DNA from: JBPOFM01 sp051252455
Lineage (GTDB): Bacteria > Bacteroidota > Bacteroidia > Flavobacteriales > Flavobacteriaceae
Assembly: GCA_051252455.1 (NCBI GenBank)
Contig: JBPOFM010000009.1
Location: 62,001-126,000, forward strand
DNA: 64,000 nucleotides
Reading direction: 5' to 3'
Shown here: one piece after another, positions 56,876-64,000 of the stretch
Position numbering within the stretch: position 1 is the first letter of the stretch
How the letters are laid out: each line of letters opens with the position of its first letter
Program-made: the position numbers and the translations under genes
The notes under the pieces: model-generated
What the model was told of the DNA's origin: nothing
What the model saw: only the letters and a program-made list of their open reading frames with translations
Database searches by the model: none

Positions 56876-57706
56876 TTAAACCTCCAACTCCTCCAAAACC
56901 TCATGACTGGTAATCTGCAAATGCTTGGGTAACTTATTTATTTTGGGCATTACGGCGAGATACCGATCTTCATTGGTTGTAAAAACGTGTTTGTAATTGA
57001 CAGGTTTATCGGTCAATCGTTCCACCAACTCTTGGATAAATTCATCATGATGGACCAAATCTGTACTGCCAAGATGAAAAACGCCGGATTTATTTCGATT
57101 GATGATGTAATGGATTTGTTGCGTGACTTTGTAATCAGTGGTAACGTTCATAATAAGATTTGGAAAAATCTCAATTGCAGATTTATCGAACACATGAATT
57201 TTTATATCCTTGATTCGTGGCGATTGTGCACCAAAAACCATTGGCAGGCGAATAATACTGACTTGGCGCTTCGGTAGACGAAGTAGCATGTTTTCAATCT
57301 TGATTTTGAAATGACCATAGATGCTTTCGCTCAAAGTTTTATCTTCCTCATAACTTGGATATTTACTGTAAGCATCAAAGACATTGGCAGATGACAAAAA
57401 GATGATTTTACAATGATGCATCCTTAAATATTCCGCAATGTGATGATGTGCAATTGTTTGAGCATGAAAATCTCCACGAATTGCTGAAATAATGATAGAA
57501 GGTTTGACGGCTTCCAAAATTTCAAAGACATCGTCTTCTTCTACATTATATTGAAAAAAATGCTTGTTCTTTTCAAGTGCGGAATTGGGTTTGCAATAAG
57601 TTCCGTAGGTTTGGAAATAGGAGCAAAGCTCTTTGTACAAAGCATTTCCGAGGAAACCACTTGCACCTAATATGAGAATTCTATGTTTGTTTTCGGGGGT
57701 TAACAT
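56876..57706 (-). CDS. SDR-type NAD(P)-dependent sugar nucleotide-binding protein (RmlD-like)
   Basis: A 276-aa extended short-chain dehydrogenase-like protein. The Rossmann nucleotide motif GASGFLG (about 15-21) and the active-site pair YxxxK (YGHFK) are intact, with an upstream Ser. It resembles dTDP-4-dehydrorhamnose reductase and related reductases, but no nucleotide-sugar cluster is near. It follows glsA by 24 bases on the minus strand in the gcvT group. The substrate is unknown. Confidence 0.8.
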   Translation of the reverse strand: MLTPENKHRILILGASGFLGNALYKELCSYFQTYGTYCKPNSALEKNKHFFQYNVEEDDVFEILEAVKPSIIISAIRGDFHAQTIAHHHIAEYLRMHHCKIIFLSSANVFDAYSKYPSYEEDKTLSESIYGHFKIKIENMLLRLPKRQVSIIRLPMVFGAQSPRIKDIKIHVFDKSAIEIFPNLIMNVTTDYKVTQQIHYIINRNKSGVFHLGSTDLVHHDEFIQELVERLTDKPVNYKHVFTTNEDRYLAVMPKINKLPKHLQITSHEVLEELEV

Positions 57707-57730
57707 AAATAGGTTTTCTACTGGTGAATT

Positions 57731-58645
57731 TTAAAACACGGAGAGTTTGGTTTTAGTCGTGAACTGTTCGAGAGCTTGCATTCCCAAAAGAGAATTACCT
57801 TTTGGATTCAATCCAGGCGACCAAACTGTAATGGTTAAGTGGTTGGGTAATAGGGCGACAATACCACCACCAACGCCACTTTTCCCTGGTAAACCGACTT
57901 CAAATGCAAATTCGCCTGCTTCATCATAAAACCCACAGGTAAGCATGATGGCATTAATACGTTTCGCGCGGCTAGGAGTGAGGTGATGCTTGCCTTGTGT
58001 GCAAATCCCATGATTAGCAAACATAAAAAAAGCGTTTGATAATTGTTCACAATTCATCTCCAAGGAACATTGGTGAAAATAAAAATCCAAGACATCATCT
58101 ACGTTATTTTGTAAATTATGATAAGCTTTTAAAAGATTGGCCGCAGCATAATTGTTGTAGCCTGTCAATCGTTCCGATTCGGCCACTTTATAATTATAAT
58201 CGATTGATTGGTCATTTGCTAAATCTCGCACGTATTGTAAAAACTCTTCCTTCGGGTTTTTTAATTGCGATACCAAAACATCGGCAATAACCAACGCACC
58301 GGCATTAATCAAAGGATTACGAGGAATACCATTTTCCAATTCCAACAAGGATAAATGATTGAATGGATTACCAGAAGGTTCCACATCCACACGTTTCCAA
58401 ATGGCTTCAGAATAGAGTGGCAAAGCCATCGCCAAAGTTAAAACTTTCGAAATACTTTGAATAGAAAAACCTGTGTTCGAGTCACCTGTAGCAAACGAAC
58501 GCCCGTCCATATGTTTGAGATGAATTCCAAACTGTTGTGCATCTATATTGGTCAATTCTGGAATATAGGAAGCAACCAGACCTCTGTTTATTTCATTCTT
58601 TAGGCTATCATGTATTTCGTCAAGTACATTTTGGAACTCTATCAT
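57731..58645 (-). CDS. glsA: Glutaminase A
   Basis: A 304-aa glutaminase of beta-lactamase-like fold that hydrolyses glutamine to glutamate and ammonia. The Ser-x-x-Lys dyad lies in SIQSISKVLT (about residue 63-72), after the family block FGIHLKHMDGRSFATGDSNT. NPLINAGALV and the late GLPGKSGVGGGIVA block are clear. The start is three bases after the gcvT stop, so the two are coupled. Confidence 0.95.
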   Translation of the reverse strand: MIEFQNVLDEIHDSLKNEINRGLVASYIPELTNIDAQQFGIHLKHMDGRSFATGDSNTGFSIQSISKVLTLAMALPLYSEAIWKRVDVEPSGNPFNHLSLLELENGIPRNPLINAGALVIADVLVSQLKNPKEEFLQYVRDLANDQSIDYNYKVAESERLTGYNNYAAANLLKAYHNLQNNVDDVLDFYFHQCSLEMNCEQLSNAFFMFANHGICTQGKHHLTPSRAKRINAIMLTCGFYDEAGEFAFEVGLPGKSGVGGGIVALLPNHLTITVWSPGLNPKGNSLLGMQALEQFTTKTKLSVF

Positions 58646-58648
58646 GCA

Positions 58649-59731
58649 TCAGGCTTTATAAAATGGCAATTTGACTACTGTTGCAGGAATTGCATTTTTA
58701 CGAATTTGAATATTGATTTTGGTTCCAACTTCAGAAAGAATTGCTGGTACATAACCCAATCCTATTCCTTTGTTTAACATTGGTGACATCGTACCAGAAG
58801 TTACAACGCCAACAGTTTTCCCGTTGCCATCGACGATATCATAACCATGACGCGGAATACCTCTTTCATCTAACTCAAAAGCTACCAATTTACGTTTTGG
58901 ACCTTGTTCTTTTTCTAATTTTAATGCTTCACTATTGGTAAAATCCTTTGTGAATTTTGTGACCCAGCCCAATCCAGCTTCGATAGGTGAGGTGGTATCG
59001 TCAATGTCATTTCCATATAAGCAATAGCCCATTTCCAATCGCAAGGTATCACGAGCGGCAAGCCCGATGGGTTTAATCCCGAATTTTTCTCCAGCTTCAA
59101 AAACCTTGTCCCACACCTGTTTAACTTCAGAATTTTTGCAGTAGATTTCAAAACCACCACTTCCAGTATATCCAGTCGCGGAAATTATGACATGCTCTAT
59201 GCCAGCAAAATCCCCGATCACAAAATTGTAAAATGGGATGGCCGACAAATCATGACTTGATAAGGTTTGCATCGCTTCTACTGCTTTAGGTCCTTGAATT
59301 GCCAATAACGAATAGTCCTCACTTAAATCTTTCATTTCGGCACCGACGTCATTTTTGGATTTGATCCAATTCCAATCTTTTTCTATATTACTTGCATTCA
59401 CAACAAGAAGGTAGGTTTCTTCTTTTATTTTGTAAATAATCAAATCATCGACAACACCACCATCATCATTTGGCAAACAGCTATATTGGGCTTTCCCAAC
59501 GACCAATTTAGAAGCATCATTGCTACTTACTTTCTGAATCAAATCCAACGCATTAGGACCTTCAATTAAAAATTCGCCCATATGTGATACATCAAACACA
59601 CCCACACTTTTTCGTACAGTTTCATGTTCTGCTGTGACACCTTCATATTGCACAGGCATATTGTAACCTGCAAAAGGAACCATTTTTGCTCCAAGAGCTT
59701 CGTGAGTGGATGTTAAGGCTGTGTTTTTCAT
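58649..59731 (-). CDS. gcvT: Glycine cleavage system T protein (aminomethyltransferase)
   Basis: A 360-aa tetrahydrofolate-dependent aminomethyltransferase that takes the methylamine group of glycine from the H protein. Visible family marks: FAGYNMPVQYEGV at the start, VFDVSHMGEF, GPKAVEAMQ, ATGYTGSGGFEIY and GLAARDTLRLEMGYCLYGND. The length is normal. It leads a minus-strand group with glsA and the SDR gene. The P and H genes are not in this window. No glycine riboswitch was recognised in the leader. Confidence 0.96.
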   Translation of the reverse strand: MKNTALTSTHEALGAKMVPFAGYNMPVQYEGVTAEHETVRKSVGVFDVSHMGEFLIEGPNALDLIQKVSSNDASKLVVGKAQYSCLPNDDGGVVDDLIIYKIKEETYLLVVNASNIEKDWNWIKSKNDVGAEMKDLSEDYSLLAIQGPKAVEAMQTLSSHDLSAIPFYNFVIGDFAGIEHVIISATGYTGSGGFEIYCKNSEVKQVWDKVFEAGEKFGIKPIGLAARDTLRLEMGYCLYGNDIDDTTSPIEAGLGWVTKFTKDFTNSEALKLEKEQGPKRKLVAFELDERGIPRHGYDIVDGNGKTVGVVTSGTMSPMLNKGIGLGYVPAILSEVGTKINIQIRKNAIPATVVKLPFYKA

Positions 59732-59853
59732 TTTTGAAGTTTAAATTTTTATTTGTTTAGGAGATAATTTAGATACGGTGTTGTTAAAAATTACAAATCG
59801 TAAATTGAAATTCCTCACGCAAAAGTATCAAAAATTATCTGTTTTCTTTTTCA

Positions 59854-59883
59854 TTGTATTCGATTAAAAATATGTTAATTTTA
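59854..59883 (+). promoter_or_regulatory. Possible promoter of the M24 peptidase gene
   Basis: TTG (59854-59856), a 19-base spacer and TAATTTTA (59876-59883), one mismatch from TAnnTTTG. The start codon is 61 bases downstream. Confidence 0.3.
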
Positions 59884-59943
59884 AGATTTTGAACAGTAAT
59901 AGTTCATTATATGATTAAATTTCCATTCTATAAAAATTAATAT

Positions 59944-61578
59944 ATGAAAACTCTTATTACTTTAATTTCTCTATTGTTTGCAGTGCCTATTTCTTTTGGT
60001 CAAAAGGGACTTCCAGAAGATTATTTAAGTGCCGAATTCCATAAAGAGCGTCGTGAAGCGTTCCGAACTGAAATGCCAGCAAATAGTGTGTCGGTATTTT
60101 TTGCAAACCCAATGCGCAATCGTGCCAATGATGTAGACTATGTATATCATCAAGATCCTAATTTTTACTATTTGACTGGTTATAAAGAACCCAATGCTGT
60201 GTTGGTCATTTTCTCCGAGGAACAATATAATGACAAAGGAAAAACGTTTAATGAAATTCTCTATGTGCAAGAAAAGAACCCTCAAGCAGAACAGTGGACA
60301 GGCATTCGATTAGGAGCTGAAGGCGCCAAACAACAGTTGGGATTTGATACGGCATTTAATGGAAGCCTATTTAAAGATTCAGGAATTGATTATGCAAAAT
60401 TTGACAAGGTATTGTTCAACAATTTTGAGAACGATTATCGCGATTCCAAACGTGATGATGCAGATTTATATAGCTTGATAGAAACATTCAAAGGACAAAT
60501 TAAGTACGACCAAATGCCTGCAGAAAATGTCATAAAAGATAGGGTATATGAACTGATAAAAACATCGAATCTTGAAAATAATGCAAATGTTGTGCAACGA
60601 ATTGAACAGGCTGTGAATTATTATCCGGAATTGAAAGAGGATAAGGTTATATCTGATTTCGTAAATGCAAAAGATGATAAATTACGATTGGAGTTGAAGC
60701 AACAAGTTATTAAGATTGAAGCCGAAGCGCCTAAAAATAATTTAGATACAAGAACCTTATCGACCATCATGGCAGGATTGCGCCAAGTGAAATTACCTGA
60801 AGAAATGGTGTTGTTGAAAAAAGCAGTACGAATTTCCGCCATGGGCCAACGTGAAATTATGAAAGCGATGCATCCAGGAATGTCCGAAACAGAAGTTCAA
60901 GGCGTTCATGAATATGTGTATAAAAAATATGGAAGTGAATATGAAGGTTATCCCAGCATTGTTGGAGCTGGGAATAATGGATGTGTGCTCCATTATATCG
61001 AAAATACCAAAATGAAACTGGAAAACGATTTGGTATTGATGGATTTGGGAGCAGAATATCATGGTTATACGGCAGATGTGACGCGAACGATTCCTGCGAA
61101 TGGGAAATTCTCTTCAGAGCAAAAAGAAATTTATGATTTGGTATATGAAGCACAGGAAGCAGGCATCAAAGCCACAGTTATTGGAGGAACATTGGCTTCA
61201 CCAGATGACGCAGCGCGTAAAGTTATCAATGCAGGTTTGGTAAAATTAGGAATTGTAAAAGAAGAAGGCGAAGCTAGAAAATACTTCCCTCATGGGACAT
61301 CACATCATATCGGTTTGGATGTCCACGATCCAAGTTTGAGAGGTCCATTGGAAGCAAATATGGTAATCACTGTTGAACCTGGTATTTATATTCCAGAAGG
61401 AAGTGATTGTGATGAGAAATGGTGGGGAATTGCAGTCCGAATTGAAGATGATATTTTGATCACAGAAAATGGTCCTTTAAATCTTTCTGCGGAGGCACCA
61501 CGTAAATCAAATGAAATTGAAGCTTTGATGAAGGAAAAAAGTCCTTTGGATAACTTTATTTTACCGAAGTTGGATTAA
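59944..61578 (+). CDS. Secreted M24-family Xaa-Pro aminopeptidase
   Basis: A 544-aa metallopeptidase with a signal peptide (ends ISFGQ, residue about 20), suggesting envelope action on proline-containing peptides. The N-terminal creatinase-like domain (about 25-180) is followed by a spacer and the pita-bread catalytic domain (about 275-520). Metal ligands are visible: two Asp in MDLGAEYHGYTADVTRT, His in PHGTSHHIGLDVHD, Glu in TVEPGIYIP and Glu in VRIEDDIL. The arrangement is typical of aminopeptidase P. It stands alone on the plus strand. Confidence 0.93.
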   Translation: MKTLITLISLLFAVPISFGQKGLPEDYLSAEFHKERREAFRTEMPANSVSVFFANPMRNRANDVDYVYHQDPNFYYLTGYKEPNAVLVIFSEEQYNDKGKTFNEILYVQEKNPQAEQWTGIRLGAEGAKQQLGFDTAFNGSLFKDSGIDYAKFDKVLFNNFENDYRDSKRDDADLYSLIETFKGQIKYDQMPAENVIKDRVYELIKTSNLENNANVVQRIEQAVNYYPELKEDKVISDFVNAKDDKLRLELKQQVIKIEAEAPKNNLDTRTLSTIMAGLRQVKLPEEMVLLKKAVRISAMGQREIMKAMHPGMSETEVQGVHEYVYKKYGSEYEGYPSIVGAGNNGCVLHYIENTKMKLENDLVLMDLGAEYHGYTADVTRTIPANGKFSSEQKEIYDLVYEAQEAGIKATVIGGTLASPDDAARKVINAGLVKLGIVKEEGEARKYFPHGTSHHIGLDVHDPSLRGPLEANMVITVEPGIYIPEGSDCDEKWWGIAVRIEDDILITENGPLNLSAEAPRKSNEIEALMKEKSPLDNFILPKLD

Positions 61579-61640
61579 TGAAAAATCAAATTGCATCGCG
61601 TTTCAAATAGCGTATTTATAACAAAAGAAAATAACTAGAT

Positions 61641-62069
61641 ATGGAAAATCAACCAATTATAATCGAAGCAACATTTGACGCCCAAATTACTAAAGTTTGG
61701 CAAGCCATTTCAGATATCAACGAAATGAAACAATGGTATTTTGACCTCGAAGAATTCAAACCAAAAGTGGGTTTTAAATTTGAATTCGTTGGCTGTCCGG
61801 ATAGCGGTACCGAATATGTACATTTATGTGAAGTGACTGCAGCAAAGCCAAATAAAATTTTAAGTTATACCTGGAAATATAAAGGATATGAAGGCAACTC
61901 CGAAGTTCGTTTTGAATTGATTGATCAAGTGGACCAAACACTATTAAAATTGACGCATGAGGGTTTGCATACATTTCCAAAGGACAATCCTGATTTATCC
62001 ATTCACAGTTTCGTCGAGGGTTGGAACGAAATTATTCATAAAAATTTAAAAGAGTATTTATACTCTTAA
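61641..62069 (+). CDS. SRPBCC (AHSA1-like) domain protein
   Basis: A 142-aa single-domain START/Bet v1-like protein. The ligand-pocket fold pattern is clear: IIEATFDAQITKVWQAISD at the start, FKFEFVG, ILSYTWKYKGYEG and the C-terminal helix SFVEGWNEIIHKNLKEYL. Proteins of this type bind small hydrophobic ligands or act as hydrolase/cyclase-like folds; no specific activity can be given. It is followed within 20 bases by the SMR exporter and is probably cotranscribed. Confidence 0.85.
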   Translation: MENQPIIIEATFDAQITKVWQAISDINEMKQWYFDLEEFKPKVGFKFEFVGCPDSGTEYVHLCEVTAAKPNKILSYTWKYKGYEGNSEVRFELIDQVDQTLLKLTHEGLHTFPKDNPDLSIHSFVEGWNEIIHKNLKEYLYS

Positions 62070-62089
62070 TCGAGCAAGTTCTAACCAAA

Positions 62090-62416
62090 ATGAATTGGAT
62101 TTTATTAATCATTGCGGGACTATTTGAAGTGGCTTTTGCAGCTTGTCTTGGCAAAGCCAAAGAATCTCCTGGTTCAGAAAGCACTTATTGGTATCTGGGC
62201 TTTCTAGTGTGTTTGGCGATAAGTATGTTTTTATTGGTGAAGGTAACAAAAGAATTACCCATAGGAACAGCATATGCGGTTTGGACAGGAATCGGAGCGG
62301 TAGGAACAGTGCTCGTTGGCATTTTTGTTTTCAAAGAACCAGCAACTTTTTGGAGAATGTTTTTTATCACCACCTTGATTGCTTCCATCATCGGACTAAA
62401 AGTTGTTTCAAACTAA
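62090..62416 (+). CDS. SMR-family exporter, Gdx/SugE-like
   Basis: A 108-aa four-helix membrane protein of the small multidrug resistance family. Glu13 in LFEVAFA is the essential acid that couples proton and substrate. KELPIGTAYAVWTGIGAVGT is the conserved helix-3 region. The Gly/Ala-rich, less aromatic first helix fits the guanidinium exporter (Gdx/SugE) subgroup better than EmrE. These proteins work as dual-topology dimers; no second SMR gene follows, consistent with a homodimer. Confidence 0.88.
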   Translation: MNWILLIIAGLFEVAFAACLGKAKESPGSESTYWYLGFLVCLAISMFLLVKVTKELPIGTAYAVWTGIGAVGTVLVGIFVFKEPATFWRMFFITTLIASIIGLKVVSN

Positions 62417-62420
62417 CTAT

Positions 62421-62936
62421 TTAATAGGTTAGTAACATTTGATGATTCGGATTGGAGTGTTTTTTCGAGATTTCAAAATCATGACTTCCAATAATCTTGA
62501 ATCCCGCTTTCTTATAGAAATTGACTGCTTTTAAGTTTTCAGTCCAGACATATAGCCACATTCCCGATTGTTGATGATTCAATGATTTCTGAACATTAAA
62601 GTTGAAAAGTTCCCAGCCTAGTTTTAAATGATGAAATTCTTTTAGTAAATAGAGTCGTTCCATTTTGGTGACATTTCTATAATCAATATTTTCATGTGGA
62701 AAATCAAAAATTATCTTGGAATAGCCAATTGGTATTTGATTGTGAAAAAGGATATGAAAATGATTCTTCGAATCTTTCAGCTCTTCAATTAAAGTAGTCT
62801 CATTAAATTTTAAGGATACATATGCATCAATGTCTTCTTTTGAAGCACTAATGCCATGCGATTCTAGAAAGGCGGTCTTGCCAATTCGAACAAGCAGTTT
62901 CGCATCTTCAGTCGTCGCTTGAACAATGGTAGTCAT
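62421..62936 (-). CDS. GNAT-family N-acetyltransferase
   Basis: A 171-aa single-domain acetyltransferase. The acetyl-CoA region is at KMERLYLLKEFHHLKLGWELF (about 90-110), with a degenerate Q/R-x-x-G loop, and the YVWTENLKAVNFYKKAGF motif near the end is typical. The acceptor substrate is unknown. Its start is only four bases from the stop of thrC, so the two may be one message. Confidence 0.85.
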   Translation of the reverse strand: MTTIVQATTEDAKLLVRIGKTAFLESHGISASKEDIDAYVSLKFNETTLIEELKDSKNHFHILFHNQIPIGYSKIIFDFPHENIDYRNVTKMERLYLLKEFHHLKLGWELFNFNVQKSLNHQQSGMWLYVWTENLKAVNFYKKAGFKIIGSHDFEISKKHSNPNHQMLLTY

Positions 62937-62940
62937 ATTA

Positions 62941-64000
62941 TTAAACTCGATTCAACAAAAAATTCTTCAACTCTTCATAAGTAGACATTTCAATCGATTT
63001 TTTCTTCTTGTCCATGACAGCTACAATTTGTGAAGGCAAATCAATATTTTCTCTTATGACGTCTTCGACAACATCTAAGAATTTTGTTGGGTGAGCGGTT
63101 TCTAAAAACACACAGTGCACATTAGGATTTAATGCTAAATAGGATTTGCAACCCAAATACCCAACAGCGCCATGCGGATCAGCAACATAATTAAATTCAT
63201 TGTACAATTCCTTTAAAGCGTCCCGAGTTTTTTCATCCGAAAAACTATAGGAAGAAAGGTTGTTTTTCAAAGATTCAAAGTCATTTTTATAAATTTCCCG
63301 AATTCTGATAAAATTACTCGGATTCCCAACGTCCATAGCATTGCTGATAGTTTGGATGGATGGTTTTGGCTTATACAATTGTGTCATCAAATAGTCTGTA
63401 ACCACATTATTTTCATTGTTGGCAGCAACAAAATGATGAATTGGCAATCCTAATTGTTGAGCCATCATTCCTGCGCAAATGTTTCCAAAATTACCGCTAG
63501 GTACGGAAAACACGACTTTCTTATGCGTCTTATGTAATTGTTTGTAGGCAAAAAAGAAATAGAACATCTGTGGCAACCAACGCGCCACATTGATGGAGTT
63601 GGCAGAGGTCAATTGCATATTGCTTGTTAATTCCTCATCTAAAAAAGCACGCTTCACCATATCTTGGCAATCGTCAAACACACCGTCAACTTCCAAAGCA
63701 GTGATATTTTTTTTGAGCGTGGTTAACTGCTTTTCTTGAACATCACTCACTTTTCCACTCGGATATAGTATGACGACATTCACACCTTTCACACCCAAAA
63801 AACCGTTTGCCACCGCGCCTCCTGTATCACCGGAAGTTGCAACCAAAACAGTGACTTCTTTTGTGTTTTCTTGATTAAAATAACCCAAGCAGCGCGCCAT
63901 AAATCGTGCGCCGACATCTTTAAAAGCCATGGTTGGTCCATGAAATAACTCTAATGTTGAAATCTCCTTATTAACTTCTACAATTGGAAAGTCAAATGAC
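62941..64000 (-). CDS. thrC: Threonine synthase (5' end beyond window)
   Basis: The last 352 residues of the PLP-dependent enzyme that converts O-phosphohomoserine to threonine. The frame is open to the right edge of the window (minus strand). The PLP Lys lies in PTMAFKDVGARF (codon at 63919-63921). VLVATSGDTGGAVANGF, LTSANSINVARWLPQ and FSVPSGNFGNICAG follow in family order. The C-terminus ends at 62941. The upstream part, including the N-terminal domain and start codon, is not visible. Confidence 0.94.
   Translation of the reverse strand, partial: SFDFPIVEVNKEISTLELFHGPTMAFKDVGARFMARCLGYFNQENTKEVTVLVATSGDTGGAVANGFLGVKGVNVVILYPSGKVSDVQEKQLTTLKKNITALEVDGVFDDCQDMVKRAFLDEELTSNMQLTSANSINVARWLPQMFYFFFAYKQLHKTHKKVVFSVPSGNFGNICAGMMAQQLGLPIHHFVAANNENNVVTDYLMTQLYKPKPSIQTISNAMDVGNPSNFIRIREIYKNDFESLKNNLSSYSFSDEKTRDALKELYNEFNYVADPHGAVGYLGCKSYLALNPNVHCVFLETAHPTKFLDVVEDVIRENIDLPSQIVAVMDKKKKSIEMSTYEELKNFLLNRV

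Noticed and set aside
57835..58050. 71-aa frame on the same strand inside glsA
   Set aside because: It is a frame-shifted shadow of the glutaminase C-terminal part.
59732..59943. Glycine riboswitch in front of gcvT
   Set aside because: The AT-rich leader shows none of the conserved glycine riboswitch core or paired stems that I could find.
62143..62424. 93-aa open frame overlapping the SMR exporter
   Set aside because: It is out of frame with a clear SMR protein and lacks any family signature.

Overview
The window is a chromosomal segment from a gliding member of the Flavobacteriaceae (Bacteroidota). The signs are: AT-rich coding DNA without obvious Shine-Dalgarno sites; several promoters of the Bacteroidota type (TTG, about 19-21 bases, TAnnTTTG); type IX secretion (T9SS) C-terminal sorting domains; a SusC/SusD pair; and a complete sprC-sprD-sprB-sprF gliding/adhesin operon. 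No rRNA, tRNA, CRISPR array, integrase or transposase was seen.

Layout. 1-5403: a heavy-metal efflux cassette, with the 3' end of a CusA/CzcA-type RND pump fused to a TolC/CusC-like outer-membrane factor, its lipoprotein adaptor, a Fur-family regulator and a Zn/Cd/Pb-type P1B ATPase. 5404-7099: an accessory patch with an unrecognised 262-aa protein, an 11-bp tandem repeat array and a GC-richer non-coding stretch. 7100-12158: housekeeping genes (thioredoxin, small membrane protein, K+(Na+)/H+ antiporter, tRNA-dihydrouridine synthase, YdjM-like membrane protein). 12418-14605: two secreted proteins, each behind its own clear promoter. 14656-28263: sprCDBF, encoding a 2733-aa repeat adhesin (SprB) and its partners for T9SS export and surface display.

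28413-49911: a large polysaccharide utilisation locus (PUL). It starts with a membrane-anchored propeller/LuxR-type regulator, followed by SusC, SusD, a double-LamG surface lipoprotein, two GH144-like enzymes, an alpha/beta hydrolase, GH3, GH97, a GH43-like protein with F5/8C and Fn3 domains, a second alpha/beta hydrolase and an SBF-type symporter. The GH144 plus GH3 core points to beta-1,2-glucan. GH97, GH43-like and the two esterase-like proteins suggest a decorated or branched version of that polymer. Three copies of TACGTCA/TGACGTA between the regulator and susC are candidate operator sites.

49936-64000: two paralogous T9SS-sorted beta-propeller proteins, then mostly core genes: YebC/PmpR, a secreted protein overlapping a Prc-type protease, pterin carbinolamine dehydratase, an SDR-family protein, glutaminase, GcvT, a secreted M24 peptidase, an SRPBCC protein, an SMR (Gdx-like) exporter, a GNAT acetyltransferase and a truncated threonine synthase at the right edge.

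The items most worth a second look are: the RND-TolC fusion, which keeps what looks like an intact signal peptide at the junction; the orphan protein with its 11-bp array; the SprD coiled coil with a near-perfect 111-bp tandem duplication; and the PUL with its candidate operator motif. All calls come from reading the sequence; no database search was run.
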